A stretch of 64,000 nucleotides of DNA from Fontibacillus puldeungensis (GTDB taxonomy: Bacteria > Bacillota > Bacilli > Paenibacillales > Paenibacillaceae): positions 10,538 to 74,537 of the forward strand of contig NZ_JBHTLM010000022.1 of the NCBI RefSeq assembly GCF_042678945.1, in the 5' to 3' direction. The number at the start of each line of letters is the position of its first letter. Position 1 is the first letter of the stretch. The notes beneath the pieces were generated by a model. The model made no database searches. It was not told the origin of the DNA and saw only the letters and a program-made list of their open reading frames with translations. Shown here piece by piece: positions 38,381 to 47,374 of this stretch. Both the position numbers and the translations under genes were made by a program.

Positions 38381-38689
38381 ATGGCAAAGCAAAAAATTCG
38401 TATTCGTTTGAAAGCTTACGACCACAGAATTCTTGATCAATCCGCAGAGAAAATCGTTGAAACAGCAAAACGTTCGGGTGCTGGCGTATCCGGGCCGATT
38501 CCGTTGCCAACTGAGAAACAAGTTATTACTATTCTCCGCGCGGTACACAAGTACAAGGATTCCCGGGAACAATTCGAAATGCGGACGCACAAACGTCTGA
38601 TCGACATTGTTAACCCGACTCCACAAACTGTGGATGCCTTGATGCGCTTGGACCTGCCGTCCGGTGTAGATATCGAAATTAAATTGTAA
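38381..38689 (+). CDS. rpsJ: 30S ribosomal protein S10
   Basis: 102 residues; 30S head protein and NusE partner of NusG/NusB in antitermination. Opens MAKQKIRIRLKAYDHRILDQ and keeps the SGPIPLPTEKQ and RTHKRLIDI blocks. ATG 38381 follows AGAAGGAGGG; the in-frame ATG at 38309 lies in the leader. First gene of the S10-spc-alpha series. Confidence 0.97.
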   Translation: MAKQKIRIRLKAYDHRILDQSAEKIVETAKRSGAGVSGPIPLPTEKQVITILRAVHKYKDSREQFEMRTHKRLIDIVNPTPQTVDALMRLDLPSGVDIEIKL

Positions 38690-38734
38690 TACCTACTATT
38701 GTAAGGTAACCAGGAAAGGAAAAGAGGTGTCAAC

Positions 38735-39358
38735 ATGAAAGGTATCTTAGGGAAGAAACTCGGAATGACTCAAGTGTTTACTCCGGAAGGAAACGTAGTT
38801 CCTGTAACGGTCATTGAGGCTGGCGGAAACGTTGTTCTTCAAAAGAAAGATCTGGAGAACGATGGTTATGAAGCGATCCAAATCGGTTACTCCGATAAGA
38901 AGGAAGTTAGAGCTAACAAGCCAGAAGTTGGGCATGCGAAGAAAGCAGGCGCAACGCCTAAGCGCTACGTTCGCGAAATTCGCGGTGTTGATTTGGCAGG
39001 ATACGAAGTTGGCCAAGAGGTCAAAGTTGATGTTTTTGCTGAAGGCGAATTTGTTGACGTAACAGGTATTTCAAAAGGTAAAGGATTCCAAGGTGTTATC
39101 AAACGTTGGGGACAAAGCCGCGGTCCTATGGCTCACGGTTCCCGTTACCATCGCAGACCAGGTTCCATGGGCTCCATCCAAGCGAACCGTGTACCTAAAG
39201 GTAAACACCTTCCAGGACATATGGGCAGCGAAACTGTAACGATCCAAAACCTTGAAGTTGTGCGTGTAGATACAGAACGTAATGTTCTGCTCGTTAAAGG
39301 CTCGATTCCGGGTCCTAAAAACAGCTTCGTTAAAATCCAACAAACTATTAAGAAATAA
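38735..39358 (+). CDS. rplC: 50S ribosomal protein L3
   Basis: 207 residues; 23S assembly protein near the peptidyl transferase centre. Opens MKGILGKKLGMTQVF; the long extension with FQGVIKRWGQSRGPMAHGS and the PGSMGSIQANRVPKGKHLPG loop is intact. RBS AAGAGGTG. Confidence 0.97.
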   Translation: MKGILGKKLGMTQVFTPEGNVVPVTVIEAGGNVVLQKKDLENDGYEAIQIGYSDKKEVRANKPEVGHAKKAGATPKRYVREIRGVDLAGYEVGQEVKVDVFAEGEFVDVTGISKGKGFQGVIKRWGQSRGPMAHGSRYHRRPGSMGSIQANRVPKGKHLPGHMGSETVTIQNLEVVRVDTERNVLLVKGSIPGPKNSFVKIQQTIKK

Positions 39359-39384
39359 TTGTTTATAGAAAGGAGGAACAATAA

Positions 39385-40008
39385 ATGCCAAAAGTAGCAC
39401 TTTTCAATATTAGCGGTAGCCAAGTGGGCGAAGTGGAATTGAACGATGCGGTATTCGGAATTGAACCGAACGTTCACGTGCTTCATGAAGCGGTTGTTAT
39501 GCAACGTGCTTCCCTGCGTTTTGGTACCCATAAAGTTAAAGGACGCTCCGAAGTTCGCGGCGGCGGCCGTAAACCTTGGAAGCAAAAAGGTACAGGTCGT
39601 GCTCGTCAAGGCTCCATTCGCGCACCGCAATGGGTAGGCGGCGGTACTGTGTTTGGACCGACTCCTCGCAGTTATTCGTACAAACTGCCGAAGAAAGTTC
39701 GCCGTTTGGCGATCAAATCGGCACTGTCTTCAAAAGTGATCGACAAGGACATTATCGTACTTGACGCACTGACGATGAATGCTCCTAAAACGAAAGAATT
39801 CGCAGCAATTTTGAACAATCTGAAAGTAGAACGCAAAGCTTTGGTTGTAGCTCCTAGTTATGATGATAACTTAGCGCTTTCTGCTCGTAACATCCCAGGT
39901 GTAAAATTTGTTGCAGCTGACGGCATTAATGTTCTTGACGTGCTCTCGCACGACAAACTGATCATTACGAAAGAAGCAGTTCAGAAGGTAGAGGAGGTGC
40001 TCGCGTAA
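39385..40008 (+). CDS. rplD: 50S ribosomal protein L4
   Basis: 207 residues. The basic exit-tunnel loop RGGGRKPWKQKGTGRARQGS (about 55-74) is intact, including the Lys and Gly linked to macrolide resistance when changed. RBS AAAGGAGGA. Its stop codon overlaps the rplW ATG by one base. Confidence 0.97.
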   Translation: MPKVALFNISGSQVGEVELNDAVFGIEPNVHVLHEAVVMQRASLRFGTHKVKGRSEVRGGGRKPWKQKGTGRARQGSIRAPQWVGGGTVFGPTPRSYSYKLPKKVRRLAIKSALSSKVIDKDIIVLDALTMNAPKTKEFAAILNNLKVERKALVVAPSYDDNLALSARNIPGVKFVAADGINVLDVLSHDKLIITKEAVQKVEEVLA

Positions 40009-40298
40009 TGAAAGATCCTCGTGATATTATTAAACGCCCGGTGATTACGGAACGTACGGCTGAATACATGAACGACTTGAAATATGTATTTGAAGTTGAT
40101 ATTCGCGCCAACAAAACCGAAATCAAGAAAGCTGTAGAAGCGATCTTTGGTGTTAAAGTAAGCAACGTAAACACTCTGCGCGTTCCTGCGAAGCCAAAAC
40201 GTTACGGACGCCACTTCGGATATACTGCCGAATGGAAAAAAGCGTTCGTTACATTGACGGCTGACAGCAAACCGCTTGAATTTTTTGAATCGGTATAA
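40008..40298 (+). CDS. rplW: 50S ribosomal protein L23
   Basis: 96 residues; exit-tunnel protein that docks trigger factor and SRP. Typical IIKRPVITERTAEYM opening and VKVSNVNTLRVPAKPKRYG loop. Starts on the last base of the rplD stop (TAATG), indicating translational coupling; GAGGAGGTG lies upstream inside rplD. Confidence 0.96.
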   Translation: MKDPRDIIKRPVITERTAEYMNDLKYVFEVDIRANKTEIKKAVEAIFGVKVSNVNTLRVPAKPKRYGRHFGYTAEWKKAFVTLTADSKPLEFFESV

Positions 40299-40326
40299 AA
40301 ATCGGTAAAGTAAGGAGGGAAATCTA

Positions 40327-41157
40327 GTGCCAATCAAAAAGTATAAACCGACATCCCCGGCTAGACGCGGAATGAGCGTGTCGACTTTCGAAGAAATTAC
40401 GACAGATACGCCGGAGAAATCTTTGCTTGCGCCGCTGAGCAAAACGGCTGGCCGCAACAACCAAGGTAAAATTACCGTTCGTCACCATGGCGGCGGACAT
40501 AAACGCAAATACCGCATTATCGACTTCAAACGGAACAAAGATGGAATTCCAGGCCGCGTTGCTACGATCGAATACGATCCAAACCGGACTTCGAACATCG
40601 CTTTGATCCATTACGCCGATGGCGAAAAACGTTACATCATCGCGCCTAAAGGTTTGAAAGTAGGCGACACGATTGAATCCGGAGTTGGTTCCGATATCAA
40701 AATCGGTAACGCTATGCCGCTGGAAAACATTCCGGTTGGTACCGTGATTCATAACATTGAGCTGAAACCTGGCAAAGGCGGACAATTGGTTCGCGCAGCT
40801 GGTACGGAAGCACAATTGCTTGGTAAAGAGGACAAATACGTAACAATCCGTCTTTCTTCCGGTGAAGTTCGTAAAGTCCTGAAAGTGTGCCGCGCTACGA
40901 TCGGTTCCGTAGGTAACGGTGACCACGAACTCGTTAAAATCGGTAAAGCAGGCCGCAGTCGCTGGCTCGGACAACGTCCGGAAGTGCGCGGTGTTGTTAT
41001 GAACCCGAACGATCACCCACATGGTGGTGGTGAAGGTCGCGCTCCGATCGGCCGCAAATCGCCGTTGTCTCCTTGGGGCAAACCAACCCTTGGTTACAAA
41101 ACGCGTAAAAAAGGCAAAGCTTCTGATAAATATATTGTTCGCCGCCGTACGAAGTAA
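40327..41157 (+). CDS. rplB: 50S ribosomal protein L2
   Basis: 276 residues; needed for subunit joining and peptidyl transfer. GRNNQGKITVRHHGGGHKRK and the C-terminal VVMNPNDHPHGGGEGRAPIG block with the essential His are present. GTG start after AAGGAGGG. Confidence 0.97.
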   Translation: MPIKKYKPTSPARRGMSVSTFEEITTDTPEKSLLAPLSKTAGRNNQGKITVRHHGGGHKRKYRIIDFKRNKDGIPGRVATIEYDPNRTSNIALIHYADGEKRYIIAPKGLKVGDTIESGVGSDIKIGNAMPLENIPVGTVIHNIELKPGKGGQLVRAAGTEAQLLGKEDKYVTIRLSSGEVRKVLKVCRATIGSVGNGDHELVKIGKAGRSRWLGQRPEVRGVVMNPNDHPHGGGEGRAPIGRKSPLSPWGKPTLGYKTRKKGKASDKYIVRRRTK

Positions 41158-41234
41158 TCCGCATCTTGCGGATCACTTCCCGGCCTGTGGATAAGAAGAC
41201 GAACCAAGCAGTGTAATGAAGGGAGGATAATTGA

Positions 41235-41513
41235 ATGAGTCGCAGTCTGAAAAAGGGACCTTTTATCGATGGTTACCTGTTGAAGAAAGTGGAGGAAGCG
41301 AGTGCTTCGAACAAGAAAGTCGTGATCAAAACTTGGTCCCGTCGCTCCACAATCTTCCCGCAATTCATTGGTCATACGTTTGGTGTATATGACGGCCGCA
41401 AGCATGTTCCGGTATATGTTACTGAGGATATGGTGGGACATAAATTGGGCGAATTTGCACCAACCCGTACCTACAAAGGTCATACGGATGACGATAAGAA
41501 AACGAAACGTTAA
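41235..41513 (+). CDS. rpsS: 30S ribosomal protein S19
   Basis: 92 residues; binds 16S rRNA in the head with S13. Opens MSRSLKKGPFIDGYLLKKVE; the GHKLGEFAPTRTYKGH block closes it. RBS AAGGGAGGA. Confidence 0.97.
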   Translation: MSRSLKKGPFIDGYLLKKVEEASASNKKVVIKTWSRRSTIFPQFIGHTFGVYDGRKHVPVYVTEDMVGHKLGEFAPTRTYKGHTDDDKKTKR

Positions 41514-41550
41514 TTTTGATAAGTTCTTCGTTTGAGAGGAGGTAATACAC

Positions 41551-41883
41551 ATGGAAGCTAAAGCACATGCAAGATCTATTCGTATTGCTCCCCGGAAAGC
41601 TCAGCTTGTTGTTGATCTGATCCGCGGCAAGCAAGTCGGTGATGCAATTGCGATTCTCCGCCATACTCCAAAGGCGGCTTCCCCGATCGTGGAGAAGCTT
41701 TTGAACTCGGCGATTGCCAATGCTGAGCATAACTATTCTATGGATGTTAATAAATTGGTTGTTACGCAAGCTTACGTAAACCAAGGTCCGACAATGAAGC
41801 GTTTCCGTCCACGTGCTATGGGACGTGCTAGCCGGATCAATAAACGCACTAGCCACATTACTTTGGTGGTATCCGAAAAATAA
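41551..41883 (+). CDS. rplV: 50S ribosomal protein L22
   Basis: 110 residues; its beta-hairpin lines the exit tunnel. The conserved VTQAYVNQGPTMKRFRPRAM tip (about 71-90) is unaltered. RBS GAGAGGAGG. 13 bp before rpsC. Confidence 0.97.
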   Translation: MEAKAHARSIRIAPRKAQLVVDLIRGKQVGDAIAILRHTPKAASPIVEKLLNSAIANAEHNYSMDVNKLVVTQAYVNQGPTMKRFRPRAMGRASRINKRTSHITLVVSEK

Positions 41884-41896
41884 GGAGGGAAAACGT

Positions 41897-42565
41897 GTGG
41901 GCCAAAAGGTAAATCCGGTCGGATTACGAGTAGGGATTATCCGTGATTGGGAATCCAAATGGTACGCAGGCAAAGATTTTGGTGATCTCTTGCTGGAAGA
42001 CGTAAAAATTCGTGAACACCTGAAAAATAAACTGAAAGACTCCGCGGTATCTCGCATTGAAATTGAGAGAGCGGCAAATCGTGTGAACGTAACGATCCAC
42101 ACAGCCAAACCGGGTATGGTTATCGGTAAAGGCGGTTCGGAAGTGGAAAACCTGCGCGGTGAAATTACTAAAATCGCAGGTGGCAAAAAGGTTCACATCA
42201 ATATTTCTGAAATCAAACACCCTGATCTTGACGCGATTCTGGTCGCTGAAAGCATCGCACAACAACTGGAACGTCGTGTTTCTTTCCGTCGTGCGCTGAA
42301 ACAAGCGATTCAAAGAACGATGCGTTCGGGAGCGAAAGGGATTAAAACAGCAGTCAGCGGTCGTCTCGGCGGTGCTGAAATTGCTCGTACAGAGGGCTAC
42401 AGCGAAGGAACTGTTCCACTTCATACGCTCCGCGCCGACATTGATTACGGTACGGCAGAAGCGCATACAACTTATGGCCGCATCGGCGTAAAAGTATGGA
42501 TCTATCGTGGAGAGGTTCTTCCTACGGCTAAGAAACAACAAGCTGCTCAGGAAGGAGGCAACTAA
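41897..42565 (+). CDS. rpsC: 30S ribosomal protein S3
   Basis: 222 residues; mRNA-entry protein with an N-terminal KH domain (MVIGKGGSEVENLR, about 75-88). GTG 41897 gives the standard MGQKVNPVGLR start and follows AAGGAGGG; longer frames run back into rplV. Confidence 0.97.
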   Translation: MGQKVNPVGLRVGIIRDWESKWYAGKDFGDLLLEDVKIREHLKNKLKDSAVSRIEIERAANRVNVTIHTAKPGMVIGKGGSEVENLRGEITKIAGGKKVHINISEIKHPDLDAILVAESIAQQLERRVSFRRALKQAIQRTMRSGAKGIKTAVSGRLGGAEIARTEGYSEGTVPLHTLRADIDYGTAEAHTTYGRIGVKVWIYRGEVLPTAKKQQAAQEGGN

Positions 42566-42567
42566 TC

Positions 42568-43002
42568 ATGTTGGTACCAAAACGTGTAAAACACCGCAAG
42601 CAACAACGCGGTAATATGAGAGGCCAAGCAAAAGGCGGAACCGAATTGAACTTCGGCGAATTCGGCTTGCAAGCTCTTGAGCCAACTTGGATTACGAACC
42701 GTCAAATCGAAGCAGCGCGTATTGCAATGACGCGTTACATCAAACGTGGCGGTAAAGTATGGATTAAAATTTTCCCTGACAAGCCGATTACTCAAAAGCC
42801 TCTTGAGGTCCGGATGGGTAGCGGTAAAGGTAACGTAGAAAAATGGGTCGCAGTTGTGAAACCAGGCAAAATCATGTTTGAGCTTGCCGGTGTATCGGAG
42901 GAAGTTGCACGTGAAGCTATGCGTCTTGCCGCCCACAAACTGCCGATCAAAACGAAGTTTGTGAAACGTGAAGAATTGGGTGGTGAAGCAAATGAAAGCT
43001 AA
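42568..43002 (+). CDS. rplP: 50S ribosomal protein L16
   Basis: 144 residues; organises the A-site region of 23S rRNA. Opens MLVPKRVKHRKQQRG and contains WVAVVKPGKIMFELAGV. Starts two bases after the rpsC stop, with GGAAGGAGG inside rpsC. Overlaps rpmC by 11 bp. Confidence 0.97.
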   Translation: MLVPKRVKHRKQQRGNMRGQAKGGTELNFGEFGLQALEPTWITNRQIEAARIAMTRYIKRGGKVWIKIFPDKPITQKPLEVRMGSGKGNVEKWVAVVKPGKIMFELAGVSEEVAREAMRLAAHKLPIKTKFVKREELGGEANES

Positions 43003-43192
43003 TGAACTTCGCAACTTAACCACTGCAGAAATCGAACAAAAAATCGCAGGATTTAAAGAGGAACTCTTTAACCTTCGTTTTCAGTTGGCTACTGGCCAAC
43101 TCGATAATCCGACTCGGATCCGTGATGTGCGTAAGGAAATAGCTCGTGCTAAAACCGTATTACGTGAAAGAGAACTTGGGATCATTAGTTAA
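42992..43192 (+). CDS. rpmC: 50S ribosomal protein L29
   Basis: 66 residues, two-helix hairpin next to the tunnel exit. Contains EELFNLRFQLATGQLDNPTR. ATG 42992 lies within the rplP end; GGTGGTGAAG upstream serves as binding site. Confidence 0.96.
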   Translation: MKANELRNLTTAEIEQKIAGFKEELFNLRFQLATGQLDNPTRIRDVRKEIARAKTVLRERELGIIS

Positions 43193-43244
43193 GAAGAGCG
43201 CTCTAGCGTAAGCGAAGCGTCTAAGTCCAGGAAGGAGGCTAACC

Positions 43245-43508
43245 ATGAGCGAACGTAATAACCGTAAAGTGCAAATTGGTAAAGTCGTCAGCGACAAGAT
43301 GGACAAAACGATTGTTGTTGCTGTAGAAACCTACAAAAAGCATAATTTGTACCATAAGCGCATTAAATACACGAAGAAATTTAAAGCGCATGATGAAAAC
43401 AATACCGCGAAAATCGGTGATATCGTAAAGATCGTCGAAACTCGCCCGCTGTCTAAAGACAAACGTTGGAGACTCGTTGAAGTCGTTGAAGAAGCGGTTA
43501 TTATCTGA
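43245..43508 (+). CDS. rpsQ: 30S ribosomal protein S17
   Basis: 87 residues, OB fold. Opens MSERNNRKVQIGKVVSDKMD; keeps VEVVEEAVI at the end. RBS GGAAGGAGG. 52 bp after rpmC, a gap with a GC-rich inverted stretch but no clear terminator. Confidence 0.97.
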   Translation: MSERNNRKVQIGKVVSDKMDKTIVVAVETYKKHNLYHKRIKYTKKFKAHDENNTAKIGDIVKIVETRPLSKDKRWRLVEVVEEAVII

Positions 43509-43543
43509 TCGAAAGTAGCTTAGGCTGAAAGGAGGAAATATCG

Positions 43544-43912
43544 ATGATTCAACCATTTACACGTTTGCAGGTTGCTGACAATTCCGGCGCGAAGGAACTG
43601 ATGTGTATCCGCGTACTGGGCGGAACCGGTCGTCGTACAGCGCAAATCGGGGATTTGATCGTTTGTTCCGTCAAACAAGCAACACCAGGCGGCGTTGTCA
43701 AAAAAGGTGATGTAGTCAGAGCGGTAGTCGTTCGTACGAAACGTTCGGTTCGTCGTAAAGACGGTTCCTACATTGCATTTGACGAAAATGCAGCAGTTGT
43801 TGTTAAGGAAGATAAAAGCCCGCGCGGAACACGTATTTTCGGACCTGTTGCCCGCGAACTTCGTGACAAGGACTTTATGAAAATCGTTTCCTTGGCTCCG
43901 GAAGTTATCTAA
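43544..43912 (+). CDS. rplN: 50S ribosomal protein L14
   Basis: 122 residues; interface protein that touches 16S rRNA. Opens MIQPFTRLQVADNSGAKELM; ends FMKIVSLAPEVI. RBS GAAAGGAGG. Traditional start of the spc gene group, with no separate promoter seen here. Confidence 0.97.
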   Translation: MIQPFTRLQVADNSGAKELMCIRVLGGTGRRTAQIGDLIVCSVKQATPGGVVKKGDVVRAVVVRTKRSVRRKDGSYIAFDENAAVVVKEDKSPRGTRIFGPVARELRDKDFMKIVSLAPEVI

Positions 43913-43979
43913 ATAATACGCCCGAAAACGAAACGGAAGTTTCCTATCGGGGACCCCGATAAACAGGAGGTGTAAACAA

Positions 43980-44333
43980 ATGCCTAGACTGAAGAAGATT
44001 CTTGAATCTCATAACAATAAGCTGCACGTCAAAAAGGACGATACGGTTATCGTGATCAGTGGTAAAGACAAAGGCAAGAAAGGCCGCGTTATCGCCGCTT
44101 ATCCTCGCGAAAACCGTGTTCTTGTGGAAGGCGTGAATATGGTGAAGAAACATCAAAAGCCAAATCAGCTGAACCCGCAAGGCGGCATTATCGAGAAAGA
44201 AGCTCCGATTCATGTATCGAACGTTATGCACGTTGATCCTAAGAGCGGAAAAGTAACCCGTATCGGTTACAAAGTATTGGACAACGGCAAGAAAGTTCGT
44301 GTTGCTAAGAAATCCGGAGAAATTATCGACTAA
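43980..44333 (+). CDS. rplX: 50S ribosomal protein L24
   Basis: 117 residues with the KOW motif (DDTVIVISGKDKGKKGRVIA, about 20-39); an initiator of 50S assembly. The N-terminus is slightly longer than in B. subtilis L24. RBS AGGAGGTG. Confidence 0.96.
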   Translation: MPRLKKILESHNNKLHVKKDDTVIVISGKDKGKKGRVIAAYPRENRVLVEGVNMVKKHQKPNQLNPQGGIIEKEAPIHVSNVMHVDPKSGKVTRIGYKVLDNGKKVRVAKKSGEIID

Positions 44334-44366
44334 TCCAGTAACGTTAAGAAAGGAGGTCCATGATTC

Positions 44367-44909
44367 ATGGCAGCAAGATTGAAAGAACGCTTTTTGAACG
44401 AAGTAACACCTGCTTTGGTTCAAAAATTCAACTATACAACTATTATGCAAGTGCCTAAAATCGAGAAAGTGGTTATCAATATGGGTGTTGGTGACGCTGT
44501 AGCAAACTCGAAGGTGCTGGATTCCGCTGTGAACGACATGCAGCTGATTGCAGGTCAAAAACCGGTTATCACTCGCGCTAAGAAATCCATCGCTGGTTTC
44601 AAATTGCGTGAAAACATGCCTATCGGTGTGAAAGTAACGCTTCGCGGTGAACGTATGTATCATTTCCTCGACAAACTGTTCAACGTAACGCTTCCTCGTG
44701 TCCGTGACTTCCACGGTGTATCGACGAAAGCATTCGATGGACGTGGCAACTACACACTCGGCCTCAAGGAACAATTGATTTTCCCTGAAATCGAGTATGA
44801 TCAAGTAGACAAAGTACGCGGTATGGATATCGTTATCGTCACTACGGCGAAAACAGATGAAGAGTCCCGTGAACTTCTGGCCGGACTCGGCATGCCATTT
44901 ACAAAATAA
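44367..44909 (+). CDS. rplE: 50S ribosomal protein L5
   Basis: 180 residues; binds 5S rRNA in the central protuberance. Signature IEKVVINMGVGDAVANSKVL (about 32-51) and the FDGRGNYTLGLKEQLIFPEI block. RBS AAAGGAGG. Confidence 0.97.
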   Translation: MAARLKERFLNEVTPALVQKFNYTTIMQVPKIEKVVINMGVGDAVANSKVLDSAVNDMQLIAGQKPVITRAKKSIAGFKLRENMPIGVKVTLRGERMYHFLDKLFNVTLPRVRDFHGVSTKAFDGRGNYTLGLKEQLIFPEIEYDQVDKVRGMDIVIVTTAKTDEESRELLAGLGMPFTK

Positions 44910-44956
44910 CGCAAAGTCGTTCGTTCTCCGAAACTATTTGGGAGGTGTCAGGCTAA

Positions 44957-45142
44957 GTGGCTAAAACTTCAATGAAAGTTAAACAACAACGTGCACCAAA
45001 ATTCAAAGTGCGGGCTTACACTCGCTGTGAACGTTGTGGTCGTCCACATTCGGTATTGCAAAAATTCAAAATTTGCAGAATTTGTTTCCGTGAATTAGCT
45101 TATAAAGGCCAGATTCCTGGCGTGAAAAAAGCAAGCTGGTAA
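44957..45142 (+). CDS. rpsZ: 30S ribosomal protein S14, zinc-binding (type Z)
   Basis: 61 residues with two CxxC pairs (CERCGRPH and CRICF), the zinc-binding short form. GTG start after GGGAGGTG. Together with L33 and L36 in this window it is one of three Cys4-type ribosomal proteins. Confidence 0.96.
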   Translation: MAKTSMKVKQQRAPKFKVRAYTRCERCGRPHSVLQKFKICRICFRELAYKGQIPGVKKASW

Positions 45143-45173
45143 TTAATCAACAACGGGAAGGAGGTTTACACGT

Positions 45174-45572
45174 ATGACTATGTCAGATCCAATTGCAGAT
45201 ATGCTTACACGTATTCGCAACGCTAACACTGTGCGTCACGAGACTGTAGAACTGCCTGCGTCCACGATCAAGAAACAAATCGCTGAAATCTTGAAGCGTG
45301 AAGGTTTCATTCGTGATGCTGAGTATATCGATGATAACAAACAAGGGATGATTCGTATTTTCTTGAAATACGGCCCTAACAATGAACGCGTCATCTCCGG
45401 TTTGAAGAGAATCAGTAAACCAGGCCTTCGCGTGTACACGAAAAGCAATGAAATTCCTCGTGTCCTCGGCGGTTTGGGAATCGCGATTATCTCCACTTCC
45501 AAGGGAGTTATGACCGACAAAGAAGCTCGCCAGTCTAAAGCCGGCGGCGAAGTTGTCTGCTACGTTTGGTAA
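45174..45572 (+). CDS. rpsH: 30S ribosomal protein S8
   Basis: 132 residues; central-domain assembly protein. Opens MTMSDPIADMLTRIRNANTV and ends SKAGGEVVCYVW. AGGAGG precedes; ATG 45180 is an alternative two residues in. Confidence 0.97.
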   Translation: MTMSDPIADMLTRIRNANTVRHETVELPASTIKKQIAEILKREGFIRDAEYIDDNKQGMIRIFLKYGPNNERVISGLKRISKPGLRVYTKSNEIPRVLGGLGIAIISTSKGVMTDKEARQSKAGGEVVCYVW

Positions 45573-45602
45573 TTTACGTCTTATAACAAGGAGGTGCAAT
45601 AA

Positions 45603-46145
45603 ATGTCTCGTATTGGTCGCAAACCAATTGCAGTACCAAGTGGTGTGAATGTCACACTCGATAATACCGTCATTACGGTAAAAGGTCCAAAAGGTACCTT
45701 GTCTCGTGAGCTTCACAAGGATCTCAAGGTAACAGTTGAAGAAAACGTGATTACCATTGAACGTCCTTCTGATAATAAATTACACCGTTCTTTGCATGGC
45801 ACGACTCGCTCCGTAGTGAGCAACATGGTCAGCGGAGTAACGGAAGGCTTCTCCAAATCGCTCGAGCTAGTTGGTGTCGGTTACCGTGCAAGCTTGTCCG
45901 GCAAGAAACTTGTTCTGAACGTGGGTTACTCTCACCCGGTAGAAATCAATCCGGAAGAGGGCATCGAATTTGAAGTGCCTACGAATACGAAGATCATCGT
46001 AAAAGGGATCAATAAAGAGCGCGTAGGTGAATATGCTGCGAAAATTCGTGCTGTACGTGCACCTGAGCCTTACAAAGGTAAAGGGATCAAGTATGAAGGC
46101 GAGCGCATTATTCGTAAGGAAGGTAAAGCTGGTAAGAAGAAATAA
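45603..46145 (+). CDS. rplF: 50S ribosomal protein L6
   Basis: 180 residues, two alike domains near the factor-binding site. SRIGRKPIAVPSGV opening; PEPYKGKGIKYEGERIIRKE near the end. RBS AAGGAGGTG. 82 bp gap to rplR. Confidence 0.97.
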   Translation: MSRIGRKPIAVPSGVNVTLDNTVITVKGPKGTLSRELHKDLKVTVEENVITIERPSDNKLHRSLHGTTRSVVSNMVSGVTEGFSKSLELVGVGYRASLSGKKLVLNVGYSHPVEINPEEGIEFEVPTNTKIIVKGINKERVGEYAAKIRAVRAPEPYKGKGIKYEGERIIRKEGKAGKKK

Positions 46146-46227
46146 GTTTCTTCTTAGCAGACTTATCCTTCTGGCGTCTTGAAATGAAATGTCTGTAACG
46201 GTAAACCGAAGGGAGTGAAATGGAGTC

Positions 46228-46596
46228 ATGATTACAAAAGGTGATAAGAACAAAGCTCGTCTGAAAAGACATTTGCGTGTTCGTAAAAAAATCCAAGGAA
46301 CGGCTGAACGTCCAAGACTTAACGTATACCGTTCTTCCAAACATATCTATGCTCAACTGATCGACGATGTAGCTGGCGTAACATTGGTTAGCGCTTCGAC
46401 TGTTGATAAAGAGCTGAGCGGAGAAATCGGCAACGGAGGCAACGTGGAATCCGCGCGCAAAGTTGGCGAACTCGTCGCAAAACGTGCTGTAGAAAAAGGC
46501 GTTAAAGTAGTTGTGTTTGACCGTGGGGGATACCTCTATCACGGACGGATTCAGGCGCTGGCTGATGCAGCTCGCGAAGCAGGTCTGGAATTCTAA
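46228..46596 (+). CDS. rplR: 50S ribosomal protein L18
   Basis: 122 residues; binds 5S rRNA. Contains RPRLNVYRSSKHIYAQLIDD and ends with FDRGGYLYHGRIQALADAAR before GLEF. RBS AAGGGAGTG. Confidence 0.97.
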   Translation: MITKGDKNKARLKRHLRVRKKIQGTAERPRLNVYRSSKHIYAQLIDDVAGVTLVSASTVDKELSGEIGNGGNVESARKVGELVAKRAVEKGVKVVVFDRGGYLYHGRIQALADAAREAGLEF

Positions 46597-46623
46597 AATA
46601 TTAGCTAAAAGGAGGTTAACGGC

Positions 46624-47121
46624 TTGCGTATAGATCCTAACACTTTGGAACTGACTGAAAGAGTAGTAAATATTAACCGCGTTGCTAAAGTAGTTAAAGG
46701 CGGACGTCGCTTCAGCTTCAGCGCACTGGTAGTTGTGGGCGACGGCAAAGGCTGGGTTGGCGCTGGCATCGGTAAAGCTGGCGAAGTTCCAGATGCGATC
46801 CGTAAAGGGATTGAGGATGCCAAGAAAAACCTGGTACACGTACCATTGGTTGGAACAACCATTCCTCACCTTGTAACTGGGCACTTTGGTGCTGGACGCG
46901 TATTGCTTAAACCGGCATCTGAAGGTACCGGGGTTATCGCTGGCGGACCAGTTCGTGCAGTCCTCGAATTGGCTGGCGTAGGCGACATTTTGACAAAATC
47001 TTTAGGTTCTTCGAATTCCATCAACATGGTCAATGCGACTTTGGAGGGCTTGTCCCGTCTGAAACGCGCTGAGGATGTTGCGAAATTACGCGGTAAATCC
47101 GTCGAAGAACTTCTCGGTTAA
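46624..47121 (+). CDS. rpsE: 30S ribosomal protein S5
   Basis: 165 residues; fidelity protein at the mRNA entry. Contains RVAKVVKGGRRFSFSALVVV (about 19-38) with the double-stranded RNA-binding fold. TTG start after AAGGAGG. Confidence 0.96.
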   Translation: MRIDPNTLELTERVVNINRVAKVVKGGRRFSFSALVVVGDGKGWVGAGIGKAGEVPDAIRKGIEDAKKNLVHVPLVGTTIPHLVTGHFGAGRVLLKPASEGTGVIAGGPVRAVLELAGVGDILTKSLGSSNSINMVNATLEGLSRLKRAEDVAKLRGKSVEELLG

Positions 47122-47133
47122 GGAGGGAATCTC

Positions 47134-47319
47134 ATGGCTAAACTGCAAATTACCCTCGTGCGTAGTTTGATCGGTCGTCCGGAGAACCAACGTACTACCG
47201 TGAAAACTTTGGGACTTCGCAAAATCAACCAATCCGTGGTTCATAATGATAACCCAGCCATTCGTGGTATGGTTAATCAAGTAAGTCACCTGGTTTCAGT
47301 TCAAGAAATCGAAGAATAA
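47134..47319 (+). CDS. rpmD: 50S ribosomal protein L30
   Basis: 61 residues. MAKLQITLVRSLIGRPENQR start, then LGLRKINQSVVHNDNPAIRG. RBS AAGGAGGG, 12 bp after rpsE. Confidence 0.96.
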   Translation: MAKLQITLVRSLIGRPENQRTTVKTLGLRKINQSVVHNDNPAIRGMVNQVSHLVSVQEIEE

Positions 47320-47374
47320 TCGGTTTTCGGGAACTTTTTAAGTGCCAACAATAAATAAGGAGGTGCAACGAACG